A DNA stretch of 35,338 nucleotides from Candidatus Avimicrobium faecavium (GCA_904419105.1 CAJFQR010000003.1:1-35338); one strand, 5' to 3'; shown: positions 1-9,603, numbered from the stretch's first letter. Notes: generated by a model not told the origin, from the letters alone. Made by a program: numbers and translations.

Positions 1-258
1 CTCGTAGTTCTCGCCCTCGGCAGCCGCCTTCAGGTTCTCGGCGGTGGTGCCGATGCCCTTCTCCTCAGTGGCCAGTTTGAACCACATCTTGGCGTGCTCC
101 TTCTCGTTGTTGGCGGTCTCCTCGAAGATGGCCGCGATCTGGTTGAAGCCCTCAGCCTTCGCCTTGGAGGCAAAGTAGGTGTACTTGTTGCGGGCCTGGC
201 TCTCGCCGGCAAATGCTGCCCACAGATTGGCTTCGGTCTTGCTGCCCTTGAATTCCAT
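1..258 (-). CDS. Rubrerythrin (partial, N-terminal 86 residues)
   Basis: The N-terminal part of a rubrerythrin, a ferritin-like di-iron protein that reduces peroxide in the cytoplasm of anaerobes. The visible residues begin MEFKGSKTEANLWAAFAGES and include the helix motifs AGESQARNKY and EETANNEKEHAKMW, which carry the glutamates and histidine that bind the di-iron centre. The gene runs off the window edge, so the second half of the four-helix bundle and the C-terminal rubredoxin-like domain cannot be seen. I chose the ATG at 258 because the AAAGGGG ribosome site lies 9 nt before it; an in-frame ATG at 264 sits only 3 nt from that site. A consensus promoter and a Fur/PerR-like operator lie just upstream, which fits peroxide- or iron-controlled expression. 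The family call is firm; the exact subfamily is not, because the C-terminus is missing. Confidence 0.93.
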   Translation of the reverse strand, partial: MEFKGSKTEANLWAAFAGESQARNKYTYFASKAKAEGFNQIAAIFEETANNEKEHAKMWFKLATEEKGIGTTAENLKAAAEGENYE

Positions 259-280
259 TTTCATATACCCCTTTCAAAAA

Positions 281-295
281 TGAGAATGATTACTA
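281..295 (-). promoter_or_regulatory. Fur/PerR-like operator upstream of rubrerythrin
   Basis: The 15-mer TGAGAATGATTACTA fits the 7-1-7 Fur-family consensus TGATAAT-N-ATTATCA at 12 of 14 positions. It lies between the -10 element and the ribosome binding site, just past the expected transcription start, where a bound repressor would block transcription. PerR is the likeliest Fur-family member because rubrerythrins are classic PerR targets in clostridia. The match is seen in the sequence; the identity of the regulator is inference. Confidence 0.6.
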
Positions 296-308
296 CTAAT
301 GTATCTTC

Positions 309-337
309 AGTATAGCATCACCGGCAAATAAAGTCAA
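309..337 (-). promoter_or_regulatory. Sigma-A promoter of rubrerythrin
   Basis: On the minus strand the -35 element TTGACT (332-337) and the -10 element TATACT (309-314) are separated by exactly 17 bp. Start of transcription is expected near 302, directly next to the Fur/PerR-like box. Confidence 0.8.
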
Positions 338-381
338 CGGCTTTCCCCGTTTTTTTACAGAGTTCACAGCTTTTTCACCGC

Positions 382-410
382 TCTACAAAGCGGACGAAAT
401 GTGCTATACT
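382..410 (+). promoter_or_regulatory. Probable promoter of the methyltransferase gene
   Basis: The -10 element TATACT (405-410) follows a weak -35 TCTACA (382-387; 4 of 6 matches) at 17 bp. It precedes an AGGAGG ribosome site at 437-442 and the ATG at 451. Confidence 0.5.
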
Positions 411-450
411 GAAAAGGTATCCAGATTTTCACCATCAGGAGGGTGACCCC

Positions 451-1623
451 ATGCTCGCACGCATCCAGCCGTTTTTTGATGACCGTTTCGTCTTTGCCAC
501 ACTGACCCAACGCAAAAAGGGCAGCACCGCCCCCTACAAAAAGGTCCAGGTGCGCCCGTTCCTCCAGTCCGGGGAGCTCTCGTTCCAGCTGACCTACGTC
601 TACGACAAAAAGGTCCTGCACGAAAACCTCACCCCGCCGGAGGCCGCCGAGGCGGTGGCCGGCCTGCTCACCACCACCTTTGACCAGGCCATCCTGCACA
701 CCACCGAACACGACTACCATCTGACCGCCTTCCACGGCCGGCTGAAGATCCGCACCCAGCCCCCGACCAAGGCCGACGGGCAGAACCTCTCCCACGACAA
801 GCGCAAGGCCTATGCCATCCCCGACGGAGAGCCCTGTGACTTTCTGATCCGCCTCGGCGTCATGAACGCCGACGGCCATGTTCTCAAGGCCCGCTACGAC
901 AAATTCCGCCAGATCAACAAGTATCTGGAGATCGTCGCCGACATCGTCGATGAGCTCCCCCGGGACCGGGTGATCCACATCGTCGCCTTCGGCTGCGGCA
1001 AGAGCTACCTCACCTTTGGGCTCTACTACTACCTGGTCAAGCAGCTCCATCTCAATGTCAAGATCATCGGTCTCGATCTCAAGGACGATGTGATCCGCTT
1101 CTGTGAGGAGGTGGCCCGGGAGCTTGAGTACGACGGCCTCACCTTCCTCACCGGCGACATCCAGAGCTACACCGCCGGCGAGCCCATCGATATGGTGGTT
1201 ACGCTGCACGCCTGCGATGTGGCCACCGACGCCGCCATCGTCCAGGCCATCGGCTGGGACTGCCGGGTGCTGCTCACCGTCCCCTGCTGCCAGCACGAGC
1301 TCTTCTCCAAGATCCGCAACGACCGCATGCACCTGCTCACCAAGCACGGCATCCTCAAGGAGCGGCTCTCCGCCCTGATCACCGACGCCATCCGCGGTCA
1401 ACTGCTGGAGGCCTGCGGCTATGATGTGGATGTGATGGAGTTCATCTCGATGGAGCACACCCCAAAGAACCTGATGATCCGCGCGGTGCGAAACGGTCAC
1501 CCCGACCGGAAAAAGTATGCCGAGTATCTCACCTTCGCGAAGGACTGGTCCATCCGGCCCTATCTCGAGGAGGAACTGGTGCGCATCGGCCGCATCCCCG
1601 CCCGCTCTCCGGAGGAGCGCTGA
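451..1623 (+). CDS. Class I SAM-dependent methyltransferase (METTL25/GSTCD-like)
   Basis: A 390-residue cytoplasmic protein with a C-terminal Rossmann-type methyltransferase domain. Motif I is FGCGKSYLT (about residues 180-188), the acidic end of strand 2 is GLDLKDD (about 207-213), and the family signatures LHACDVATD (252-260) and VPCCQHEL (277-284) follow. This set matches the PF13679-type methyltransferases that also include eukaryotic METTL25 and GSTCD. Residues 1-140 form a separate N-terminal domain rich in beta strands that I do not recognise; it could hold the substrate. The substrate is unknown. Start codon: an AGGAGG site lies 8 nt before the ATG. The gene stands alone, between a divergent rubrerythrin gene and a convergent aspS, with a shared terminator after it. 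The long open frame on the opposite strand is a shadow. Confidence 0.85.
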   Translation: MLARIQPFFDDRFVFATLTQRKKGSTAPYKKVQVRPFLQSGELSFQLTYVYDKKVLHENLTPPEAAEAVAGLLTTTFDQAILHTTEHDYHLTAFHGRLKIRTQPPTKADGQNLSHDKRKAYAIPDGEPCDFLIRLGVMNADGHVLKARYDKFRQINKYLEIVADIVDELPRDRVIHIVAFGCGKSYLTFGLYYYLVKQLHLNVKIIGLDLKDDVIRFCEEVARELEYDGLTFLTGDIQSYTAGEPIDMVVTLHACDVATDAAIVQAIGWDCRVLLTVPCCQHELFSKIRNDRMHLLTKHGILKERLSALITDAIRGQLLEACGYDVDVMEFISMEHTPKNLMIRAVRNGHPDRKKYAEYLTFAKDWSIRPYLEEELVRIGRIPARSPEER

Positions 1624-1640
1624 CCTCTTTTCAGCACATA

Positions 1641-1681
1641 AAAACCGGGTGCCCACAAGATGTGGACAACCCGGTTTTTTT
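1641..1681. terminator. Bidirectional terminator between methyltransferase and aspS
   Basis: Stem AAAACCGGGT / ACCCGGTTTT encloses a smaller CCACA-AGA-TGTGG hairpin. There are runs of T on the plus side and A on the minus side, so it can end both convergent transcripts. Confidence 0.85.
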
Positions 1682-1754
1682 CATCCTGCGGTCTTTTTCC
1701 AAAAGGCAGCGGGGATTTTTTGTTTATGCACAGGCGCAGGCTTTCGCCGGCTCC

Positions 1755-3530
<1,776 letters not shown>

Positions 3531-3590
3531 TTTTCTACACTCCTCTATCTCTGTCCCGTCTGCCGGGGTGTGTTTGGTTGATTTCTTCGC

Positions 3591-4904
3591 TCATTCGCCG
3601 TCCAGCTGAGCGTCCACAATCTCGTCGTAGAGGCGGTCGGCCTCCCGGCGCAGCAGCGCCTCCTCCAGCTCGGCAAACGGGACCTCCTGCTCCTCGCCGG
3701 TGTCCATATTCTTGAGCCGGGCGGCGCCGGCGGCCAGCTCGCTGTCGCCGATGACCATCGTATACCGTGCGCCGATCTTGTTGGCGTACTTCAACTGGGC
3801 CTTGAGGCTGCGCTCCATCAGGTCGGTTTCCGCCACAAAGCCCGCCTCCCGCAGGCTCTCCGCCAGCACGCTGCACCGCACCGAGGCCTCGGTGCCCAGC
3901 GGCACCAGACAGACGTCACAGCGGGGCTCCTCCGGCAGCGGGGCGCCGCAGGCCTCCATCACCAGCTTGATCCGCTCCAGCCCCATGCCAAAGCCCACCG
4001 CCGGCTGGCTCTGGCCGCCCATGAGTTCGATGAGTCCATCGTACCGGCCACCGCCGCAGACGGTACCCTGGGCGCCGATGGTCTCGGTCTTGAACTCGAA
4101 CACCGTCTTGGTGTAGTAGTCCAGTCCCCGGACGATGGTCGGGTCCACCTCGTAGGCGATGCCCATGGCCTCCAGCCGCTTTTTCAGCTCTTCAAAGTGA
4201 TCCCGGCACTCGTCGCAGAGGTAGTCCAGCACGATGGGGGCGTGCTCCGCCAGCTCGTGGCAGCGTTCCTCCTTGCAGTCGAGGATCCGCAGCGGGTTGC
4301 GCTCCAACCGCTCCTGGCAGGTGGGGCAGAGCTCATCATAGTGGGCGCCGAAGTAGTCCTTGAGCGCCTGCTGGAACTTGGGCCGGCAGTTGGGGCAGCC
4401 GATGGAGTTGATGAACAGCTTGATGCTCTCCACCCCAAGGGTGCGCAATGCCAGGTCCGCCAGCCCGATGACCTCGGCGTCGGCGGCGGAGCTCTTCGCG
4501 CCGAACAGCTCGACGCCGAACTGGTGGAACTCCCGATACCGTCCGGCCTGTGCCTTCTCATAGCGGAAACAGGGGGTGATGTAGCTCAGCTTCACCGGCA
4601 GGGCCTCGGCCAGCAGCCCCCGCTCCAGCGCCGCCCGGACGGCACCGGCAGTGCCCTCGGGCTTCAGCGTGATGGAGCGCCCCTTTTTGTCCTCAAAGGT
4701 GTACATCTCCTTCTGGACCACATCGGTGGTGTCCCCCACCGACCTCACGAACAGTTCGGTGTGCTCAAAGGTCGGGGTACGGATCTCCCCAAAGCCGTGC
4801 AGCTCACCGATGTGCATCAGCGTATCCTCAATATACCGCATCTTGGCGCTCTCCGCCGGCACAAAGTCCTGGGTGCCCCGGGGGGCCTTGGTGATCAATG
4901 CCAT
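3591..4904 (-). CDS. hisS: Histidine--tRNA ligase
   Basis: HisRS, class II synthetase, 437 residues. Visible signatures are PRGTQDFVP (N-terminus), motif 2 CFRYEKAQAGRYREFHQFG (112-130), the histidine-specific GLDYYTKTVFE (260-270) and GGGRYDGL (284-291), and motif 3 GFGMGLERI (304-312); a C-terminal anticodon-binding domain follows. Between motif 2 and the histidine motifs are eight cysteines in four pairs: C170/C173, C193/C196, C210/C215 and C230/C233. I recall this pattern from clostridial HisRS; E. coli and Bacillus enzymes largely lack it. It suggests bound zinc. First gene of the hisS-aspS pair, behind a T-box leader with a CAC (His) specifier. An upstream ATG at 4913 is out of frame. 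Confidence 0.97.
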   Translation of the reverse strand: MALITKAPRGTQDFVPAESAKMRYIEDTLMHIGELHGFGEIRTPTFEHTELFVRSVGDTTDVVQKEMYTFEDKKGRSITLKPEGTAGAVRAALERGLLAEALPVKLSYITPCFRYEKAQAGRYREFHQFGVELFGAKSSAADAEVIGLADLALRTLGVESIKLFINSIGCPNCRPKFQQALKDYFGAHYDELCPTCQERLERNPLRILDCKEERCHELAEHAPIVLDYLCDECRDHFEELKKRLEAMGIAYEVDPTIVRGLDYYTKTVFEFKTETIGAQGTVCGGGRYDGLIELMGGQSQPAVGFGMGLERIKLVMEACGAPLPEEPRCDVCLVPLGTEASVRCSVLAESLREAGFVAETDLMERSLKAQLKYANKIGARYTMVIGDSELAAGAARLKNMDTGEEQEVPFAELEEALLRREADRLYDEIVDAQLDGE

Positions 4905-4987
4905 TTGCTACCATCTTCCTTCCGTTGTGTGATATCCGGCCGTTTCCACTGAAAAACGGCCCGCTGCATTCGCTTTTTTATTATAAC

Positions 4988-5260
4988 AAAAACTCCGCCT
5001 CCTTGCCACCGGCTGCCGCCGGGGACAAGGGACGGAGAAAAAACCGTGGTGCCACCCTTGTTGAGCCGCTCACGCGGCCCCACTTGTTGCCCTTTAACGC
5101 AGGGATACGCGTCCGCTTCACCGGTGGTGCGCGGGCGGGCTGAACGGGTGTCCTTCCCTCCGGGGGTGCTGCGCCGGGCCGCTCTCAGCCGCGGCGGCCC
5201 GTCTCTGTGCGCGTCCCGGAGCTACTGCTCCCGTATAAACGCCTCTATTTGTATCATTCG
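4988..5260 (-). promoter_or_regulatory. T-box riboswitch, histidine-type, leader of hisS-aspS
   Basis: The leader holds the T-box sequence AGGGTGGCACCACGG (5044-5058), which can pair with CCGTCCCTT just after it to form the antiterminator. The competing terminator is a GC-rich hairpin (4993-5037, arms CTCCG..CCTTG and CAAGG..CGGAG) followed by five T (4988-4992). Stem I is recognisable: a basal helix CTCCGGG (5215-5221) / CCCGGAG (5158-5164) and an apical helix CGGGCCG / CGGCCCG, with the typical CAGAGA and GCTGAGAG elements. On the 3' side of the bubble above the basal helix the sequence is AGCACC. Read as specifier CAC (5166-5168), it means histidine and agrees with the next gene, hisS. Uncharged tRNA-His should therefore switch the operon on. 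The T-box call is firm; the codon frame is supported by context. Confidence 0.92.
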
Positions 5261-5268
5261 GCCCGGAC

Positions 5269-5293
5269 CCTCAGCGGAGATTGTCCGCTGAGG
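5269..5293 (-). terminator. Hairpin after mgsA (terminator-like, no U-tract)
   Basis: A perfect 10-bp stem CCTCAGCGGA / TCCGCTGAGG with a 5-nt loop starts 5 nt past the mgsA stop codon. No T-run follows, so it may slow or protect transcripts rather than terminate them; it also marks the upstream edge of the T-box leader. Confidence 0.45.
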
Positions 5294-5297
5294 CCGG

Positions 5298-5702
5298 TCA
5301 CCTGCTTGGGTTGACGATGTCACGCCAGTCCAAGTCGCCACGCTCCAGAGCATGAATCAATGCCTCGGCGGTGGCGATGTTGGTCGCCACCGGGATGTTG
5401 TGTACATCACAGAGCCGGAGCAGGTCAGCGCCGTTCTGCTCGGCGGGACGCGGAGTGATCGGGTCCCGGAAGAAGAGCAGCAGATCGATCTCGTTGCAGG
5501 CGATGCGGGAGGCAATCTGCTGATCCCCGCCGTGTGCGCCGCTCAGAAATCGGAAAATCTCCAGCCCAGTGGCCTCCGCCACCATCTTGCCGGTCGTACC
5601 GGTCGCGCAGAGATTGTGGTGAGAGAGGATGCCGCTGTACGCAATACAAAACTGCACCATCAATTCTTTTTTGGAATCATGGGCCATCAGCGCGATGTTC
5701 AT
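5298..5702 (-). CDS. mgsA: Methylglyoxal synthase
   Basis: Converts dihydroxyacetone phosphate to methylglyoxal and phosphate, a bypass of lower glycolysis used when sugar phosphates accumulate or phosphate is short. The protein has 134 residues. It shows the opening IALMAHDSKK, the phosphate-binding TGTTG (34-38), the catalytic loop SGAHGGDQQI with the expected catalytic aspartate D60, and the FFRDPITPRP segment (78-86). Allosteric features cannot be judged by eye. An AGGAGG site lies 10 nt before the ATG. It follows the mre-PBP2 genes on the same strand but is separated from them by a terminator and about 270 bp, so it probably has its own promoter; a TAGAAT-type -10 may lie near 5796-5801. 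Confidence 0.95.
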   Translation of the reverse strand: MNIALMAHDSKKELMVQFCIAYSGILSHHNLCATGTTGKMVAEATGLEIFRFLSGAHGGDQQIASRIACNEIDLLLFFRDPITPRPAEQNGADLLRLCDVHNIPVATNIATAEALIHALERGDLDWRDIVNPSR

Positions 5703-5880
5703 TCCTTCTCAACCTCCTGTCAAAATATCGCACGATTTTATATACAAATTAAACAAATATCGTGCCGGGGCACTATACCTCGATATACATTCTATCACAC
5801 AATCCTCTCCGGCACAAGTATTCTTCGGAGAAAAAGGACAAAAAGTCGAGATTTTTTCACGCAATTTCCGCCGGACTGTC
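5703..5880. other. AT-rich upstream region of mgsA
   Basis: About 180 bp without a gene. It contains a 7-bp inverted repeat GCACGAT / ATCGTGC with 22 AT-rich bases between the arms (around 5730-5765) and a possible extended -10 TGATAGAAT on the minus strand further upstream. No regulator can be named. Confidence 0.3.
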
Positions 5881-5907
5881 CAAAAGAGGGCGGAAACTCC
5901 GCCCTCC
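5881..5907 (-). terminator. Terminator of the mre-PBP2 genes
   Basis: On the minus strand GAGGGCGGA-GTT-TCCGCCCTC is a 9-bp hairpin followed by TTTTGG. It lies about 65 bp after the PBP2 stop codon. Confidence 0.75.
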
Positions 5908-5971
5908 TGTGGGAAAACGACGCATATTATTTTACTGCATCGAACGCATCTTGTCAATGCCCGGGCCGCGG

Positions 5972-8131
5972 TCAGGGCAGCAGCGTGCCCGACTGGGTGG
6001 GCTCCTCGGCGGTGACATCGGAGGAGAAATAGGCATCCAGGATAGCCCGGGCCACCGGCGCGCCGGTGTAGCCGTGCCAGCCCTGCTCGATCACCACCGA
6101 AATGGCGATCTGCGGATCGTCTGCCGGTGCAAAGCAGATAAAGGTGGAGTTGGGCAGATCGGCGGTCTCCGGAGTACCGGTCTTGGAGGCCACATCCACC
6201 GGATAGCTGCCAAAATAGTAGGCGGCGGTGCCCACCCGGGAAGCCTCTACCATGCCCTGGATGATCGGGTCGAACACCGACGGGTCGTAGGGGCTCTCCT
6301 GGAGCACCTCGGTCTCATGCTCGTAGAGGGTCTGGGTCATGCTGTCGTCCTTGATCTCCTTGAGGATGGTCACCTTGTTCTGGGTACCGCGGTTGGCGAT
6401 GTTCATCGCGTAAGCCGCCAGCTGAAGCGGGGTATAGCGGTTAAACCGCTGCCCGATGGAGGACTGGAGCACATCGCCGTAGTACCAGCCCTCACCGGCA
6501 GCCTCGGCGGCGGCAGGAGTGGAGATGGTGCCGGGGTTGGTCCAGAGCTCAAAGCCGTTGTCCTGGCCCAGTCCCAGCGAGATGGCCGACTGCTCGATGG
6601 CGTCGATGCCCACCCGGCGCCCGACATCGTAGAAGAAGATGTTGCAGGATACCCGCAGCGCGTCCACCACCGTCTCGACGCCGTGGTAGCCCAGACAGGT
6701 CGGGGTGAAGGCCGCCGCCCCATACTCGGACACATAGTAGTTGTACACCTGTGTGCACGTGACGGTGCTGGCGGCGTCGATGACGCCGCCAGCCAGGCCG
6801 GCCAGCGCCACCACCGGCTTGAAGATGGAGCCGGGAGTGTAGGTCTCCAGCAGCGCCCGGTTGCGCAGCGGCCGGTTTTCGTCGGCGGAGAGGGCGGCGT
6901 AGTTCTCCGAGAGGGTGTTCGGGTCATAGGTCGGGTAGCTGGCCAGCACCAGTACCTCGCCGGTCTTGATGTCGATGGCGCAGACGGCACCGGCGTTCGC
7001 CTCACGGCCCTGCCCGGCGGCGGCATTCTCATTCAGGTAGTGGATCTGGTCCACCAGCGCCTGCTCCGCCACCGTCTGCAGTCGATTGTCCAGCGTGAGC
7101 ATCACCGTATTGCCCGCCTGAGGCTCCACAGAGATCTCGGTATCGGTAACCTCGCCGTCCTCGTTGACATACACCAGCCGCTCGCCGTCCTCTCCCCGCA
7201 GCTCGCTCTCATAGAGCTGCTCCAGGCCGTCCTGGCCGATGATGTCGTCCAGCGAATACTCAATGCCCTGTTCTTCAAACTCGGCGATGTTCGCCTCGGT
7301 AAGCGGCCCCACATGTCCGAGGATGTGGGCGGCCATCGATCCGTTGGGGTAGGAGCGGGTGGTGCCCTGCTCCACTGTGACGCCGGGAGAGGTCAGACTT
7401 CCTTCGGAGATGATGGTGGCGGTGGAGGTGGAGATGTCCTCGGCAAAGACATAGGGGGTGGACAGATTGAAGCCCCGGCGCTCCATCGTGTAGAGCACTC
7501 CGGCGAGTTTGCGCTGCTCCTCGGCGGTATAGGTGCGCGCCGGTGCGGCCTCCTCAGCGGGAGCCTCTTCCTCCTCCCCGCCGAACAGCCCGGTGATAAC
7601 CCCGAGCACCCGGTCCACCAGCCCGCCGCCGGCTGCGGCGGTACTCTGGGAGCTCGGATCATTGTCCAGACCGAACCGGTCCAGCAGCCAGTGCATGACC
7701 TCATCGGCGTCGGCATAGTCGTTGACCCCAGCGAAGGACTTCAGCGCCGCCACCTCGGCGTCAGTGCCTGTGAAGGTGTAGGGTTCGCTCTCCGAGATGG
7801 GCAGCTCGTCGATCCACTCCTCTCCGCTGCGCTCAAGCAGCGCCATCAGGTCGAGGATGGTTTCGTTCTGGGTCTCGGTGGGCAGGAAAGCCCGGTCCAG
7901 CACGATGTTCATACTCACCCGGTTGGTAACGATCGGATTGCCGTAGCGGTCGGTGATTTGGCCTCTGGCTGCGGAGACCGTCTGGGTGCGCACGGTACCC
8001 TTGTAGATCTGGCTTTCGTATTCGTCCCCCTGGATCAGCTGCATCTGCATCAGCCGCCCGATATAAAAGACCAGCACCGCCGCGAAGACCAGCACCAGCA
8101 CATTGTCACGTTTTTTGAGAAAAGAAGGCAT
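5972..8131 (-). CDS. mrdA: Class B penicillin-binding protein 2 (elongasome transpeptidase)
   Basis: Membrane-anchored transpeptidase that cross-links peptidoglycan during side-wall growth, working with MreBCD. One N-terminal membrane helix (about 10-26) is followed by the dimerisation domain opening AARGQITDRYGNPI (54-67) and then the transpeptidase domain with all three active-site motifs: SIFK (S435-K438), SCN (495-497) and KTG (650-652). At 719 residues it is on the long side for the family. Part of the extra length is a low-complexity stretch at about 159-200, rich in Ala, Gly and Glu, with a short amphipathic segment LVDRVLGVITGLFGG in the middle. This lies in the non-catalytic domain. 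The start has an AGGAG site 7 nt upstream, and the gene follows mreD by 13 bp. Its place after mreBCD supports PBP2 rather than the septal PBP3. Confidence 0.93.
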   Translation of the reverse strand: MPSFLKKRDNVLVLVFAAVLVFYIGRLMQMQLIQGDEYESQIYKGTVRTQTVSAARGQITDRYGNPIVTNRVSMNIVLDRAFLPTETQNETILDLMALLERSGEEWIDELPISESEPYTFTGTDAEVAALKSFAGVNDYADADEVMHWLLDRFGLDNDPSSQSTAAAGGGLVDRVLGVITGLFGGEEEEAPAEEAAPARTYTAEEQRKLAGVLYTMERRGFNLSTPYVFAEDISTSTATIISEGSLTSPGVTVEQGTTRSYPNGSMAAHILGHVGPLTEANIAEFEEQGIEYSLDDIIGQDGLEQLYESELRGEDGERLVYVNEDGEVTDTEISVEPQAGNTVMLTLDNRLQTVAEQALVDQIHYLNENAAAGQGREANAGAVCAIDIKTGEVLVLASYPTYDPNTLSENYAALSADENRPLRNRALLETYTPGSIFKPVVALAGLAGGVIDAASTVTCTQVYNYYVSEYGAAAFTPTCLGYHGVETVVDALRVSCNIFFYDVGRRVGIDAIEQSAISLGLGQDNGFELWTNPGTISTPAAAEAAGEGWYYGDVLQSSIGQRFNRYTPLQLAAYAMNIANRGTQNKVTILKEIKDDSMTQTLYEHETEVLQESPYDPSVFDPIIQGMVEASRVGTAAYYFGSYPVDVASKTGTPETADLPNSTFICFAPADDPQIAISVVIEQGWHGYTGAPVARAILDAYFSSDVTAEEPTQSGTLLP

Positions 8132-8144
8132 TGGGCAGCTCCTA

Positions 8145-8696
8145 TCAGATCGTCCCGGTCAGACGTTCGAACCGCTCGTACAGCGCCCGTTCTCCGAGCC
8201 AGAACAGCGGCGTCAGCGCCGAGGTGCAGGCCATCCGCGGCAGCAGCTGGAACACCAGCACCCGCCAGTTTCCCGGATAGCCATACAGCAGGTAGTAAAA
8301 CAGATACTCCACCAGGGTCATCGCCCCGAGGTAGCACACCGCCGTCAAAAAGGCGGTCTTGTAGTCGTTTTTCATCAGATAGATGACGCCAAGCCCCACC
8401 GCCGCGCAGGCGAGGAAGAGGGTCAGCGTGTAAAAGCCGTAGAAGGTATTGGCCGCCAGGTCGCACAGCATTCCGCCAAAGGCCCCGTACAGCGCCCCGA
8501 CAAACTCCCCCTCGAACATGGCGATGGCCAGCACCGCCGGGATCACCAGAAAAGGTTTGACCCCGAAGATCTCCAGAAAGCCCGGCGTGTTCTGCAGGAT
8601 GTAGCACAGCAGCACGAGGCCGGCGTAGAGCAGATATTTTCCGGCCAGCAGCGCGTGCCGGCGTGTCTGGGTAGATCCCCATTTTTTCTCAGTCAA
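8145..8696 (-). CDS. mreD: Rod shape-determining protein MreD
   Basis: Small integral membrane protein of the elongasome, about 183 residues with five or so hydrophobic helices (for example KYLLYAGLVLLCYILQN and LFLACAAVGLGVIYL). The family is poorly conserved; hydropathy, the segment EGEFVGALYGAFGGMLCDL and the position between mreC and PBP2 support the call. I place the start at the TTG at 8696, where a GGGG site lies about 9 nt upstream and the gene overlaps the mreC stop by 8 nt. A longer in-frame version starting at the TTG at 8720 has no ribosome site. No ATG is available near the start, so a non-ATG start is likely either way. Confidence 0.88.
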   Translation of the reverse strand: MTEKKWGSTQTRRHALLAGKYLLYAGLVLLCYILQNTPGFLEIFGVKPFLVIPAVLAIAMFEGEFVGALYGAFGGMLCDLAANTFYGFYTLTLFLACAAVGLGVIYLMKNDYKTAFLTAVCYLGAMTLVEYLFYYLLYGYPGNWRVLVFQLLPRMACTSALTPLFWLGERALYERFERLTGTI

Positions 8697-9543
8697 AGGC
8701 CTGTTCCCCCTGTCCCGCAAAGGAGGTGATCACCAGCACATCCTTCACCGCCGGAATATCGGCCAGCGGCTCGATGACAGCGTACATCCCCATACCGGAG
8801 GAGTCGGTGCCGATCTCCACCACCTCTCCGATGGCAATGTCCCGGGGATAGGTGCCGCCGTAGCCGGTGGTGTAGATCAGATCTCCCTGGCTGACGCCGC
8901 TGTCCCGGGGCAGCATATTCAGCCGCAACCGTCCGTCGGCGGCCAGGGTGATGTCGCCGCCGGTGGTGCCGATGTCCCGGGTGCGGATGTCATAGGCTCC
9001 CGCCTCCACCGTAACATCAAGGATAGTGAGCACCTTGGCGTAGTTCGGGCCCACCTCGCTCACCAGGCCCACCAGCCCTTCGGAGGTGATTACCGGGTCG
9101 TATTTTTCCACGCCGGCGTTCTCCCCGGCGTCAATGGCAAAGGAGTAAAACCGCTCGGACGCATCCCGGCCCACCACCGACCCGCTGACGAAGGTGAAGT
9201 CGCTGTGTTCCTCCTTGATCTCCAGGTACTCCCGCAGCTGTTCGTTCTCCCGGCGGTAGCGCTCCAGCTCCGCCACCTGCTGGGTGAGGATGCGTACCCG
9301 CTCCTCCAGCTCGGCATTTTCCTGCTCAAGCTCACCGGCCTGAAACAGATGCCGGAAGGCCCCTCCCACCGTCTCGGAGATGCCCGCCGTCACCGACGAG
9401 ATCGGTGTCGTAATGGCCGAAAGCACCCGGGAGGTAATGGGGGTAAGCCCGCCGGACATGGTGGCCCGCAGCATGAACGCCGCAAGCAATATGAACACCG
9501 CCGCCAAGATCTTGAATTTTGCGCTCTTAAAGAAATCCCGCAC
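8689..9543 (-). CDS. mreC: Rod shape-determining protein MreC
   Basis: Extracytoplasmic scaffold of the elongasome that links MreB and MreD to PBP2. The protein has 284 residues: a short cytoplasmic N-terminus, one membrane helix (AAVFILLAAFML), a long coiled coil (GELEQENAELEERVRIL... to about residue 95) and the C-terminal beta-rich MreC domain, including SEGLVGLVSEVGPNYAKV and the closing segment DVLVITSF. I chose the GTG at 9543 because AAGGAGG lies 7 nt before it. The frame stays open upstream to 9618, but that extension would run through a hairpin and has no ribosome site. It overlaps mreD and lies 129 bp after mreB. Confidence 0.93.
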   Translation of the reverse strand: MRDFFKSAKFKILAAVFILLAAFMLRATMSGGLTPITSRVLSAITTPISSVTAGISETVGGAFRHLFQAGELEQENAELEERVRILTQQVAELERYRRENEQLREYLEIKEEHSDFTFVSGSVVGRDASERFYSFAIDAGENAGVEKYDPVITSEGLVGLVSEVGPNYAKVLTILDVTVEAGAYDIRTRDIGTTGGDITLAADGRLRLNMLPRDSGVSQGDLIYTTGYGGTYPRDIAIGEVVEIGTDSSGMGMYAVIEPLADIPAVKDVLVITSFAGQGEQAFD

Positions 9544-9603
9544 GCCTGCACCTCCTTCCGCCTGGGGACAATCCCTACTGTGAATTTGTGCCAAAAAGCC
9601 CCG

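Noticed and set aside
364..1656. Open frame of 430 codons on the minus strand
   Set aside because: It is the mirror of the methyltransferase gene: no ribosome site, repetitive Gly/Val/Leu composition, no motif; a typical GC-rich shadow frame.
5762..8386. Open frame of 874 codons on the plus strand
   Set aside because: Shadow of PBP2 and mreD, which have clear motifs on the other strand.
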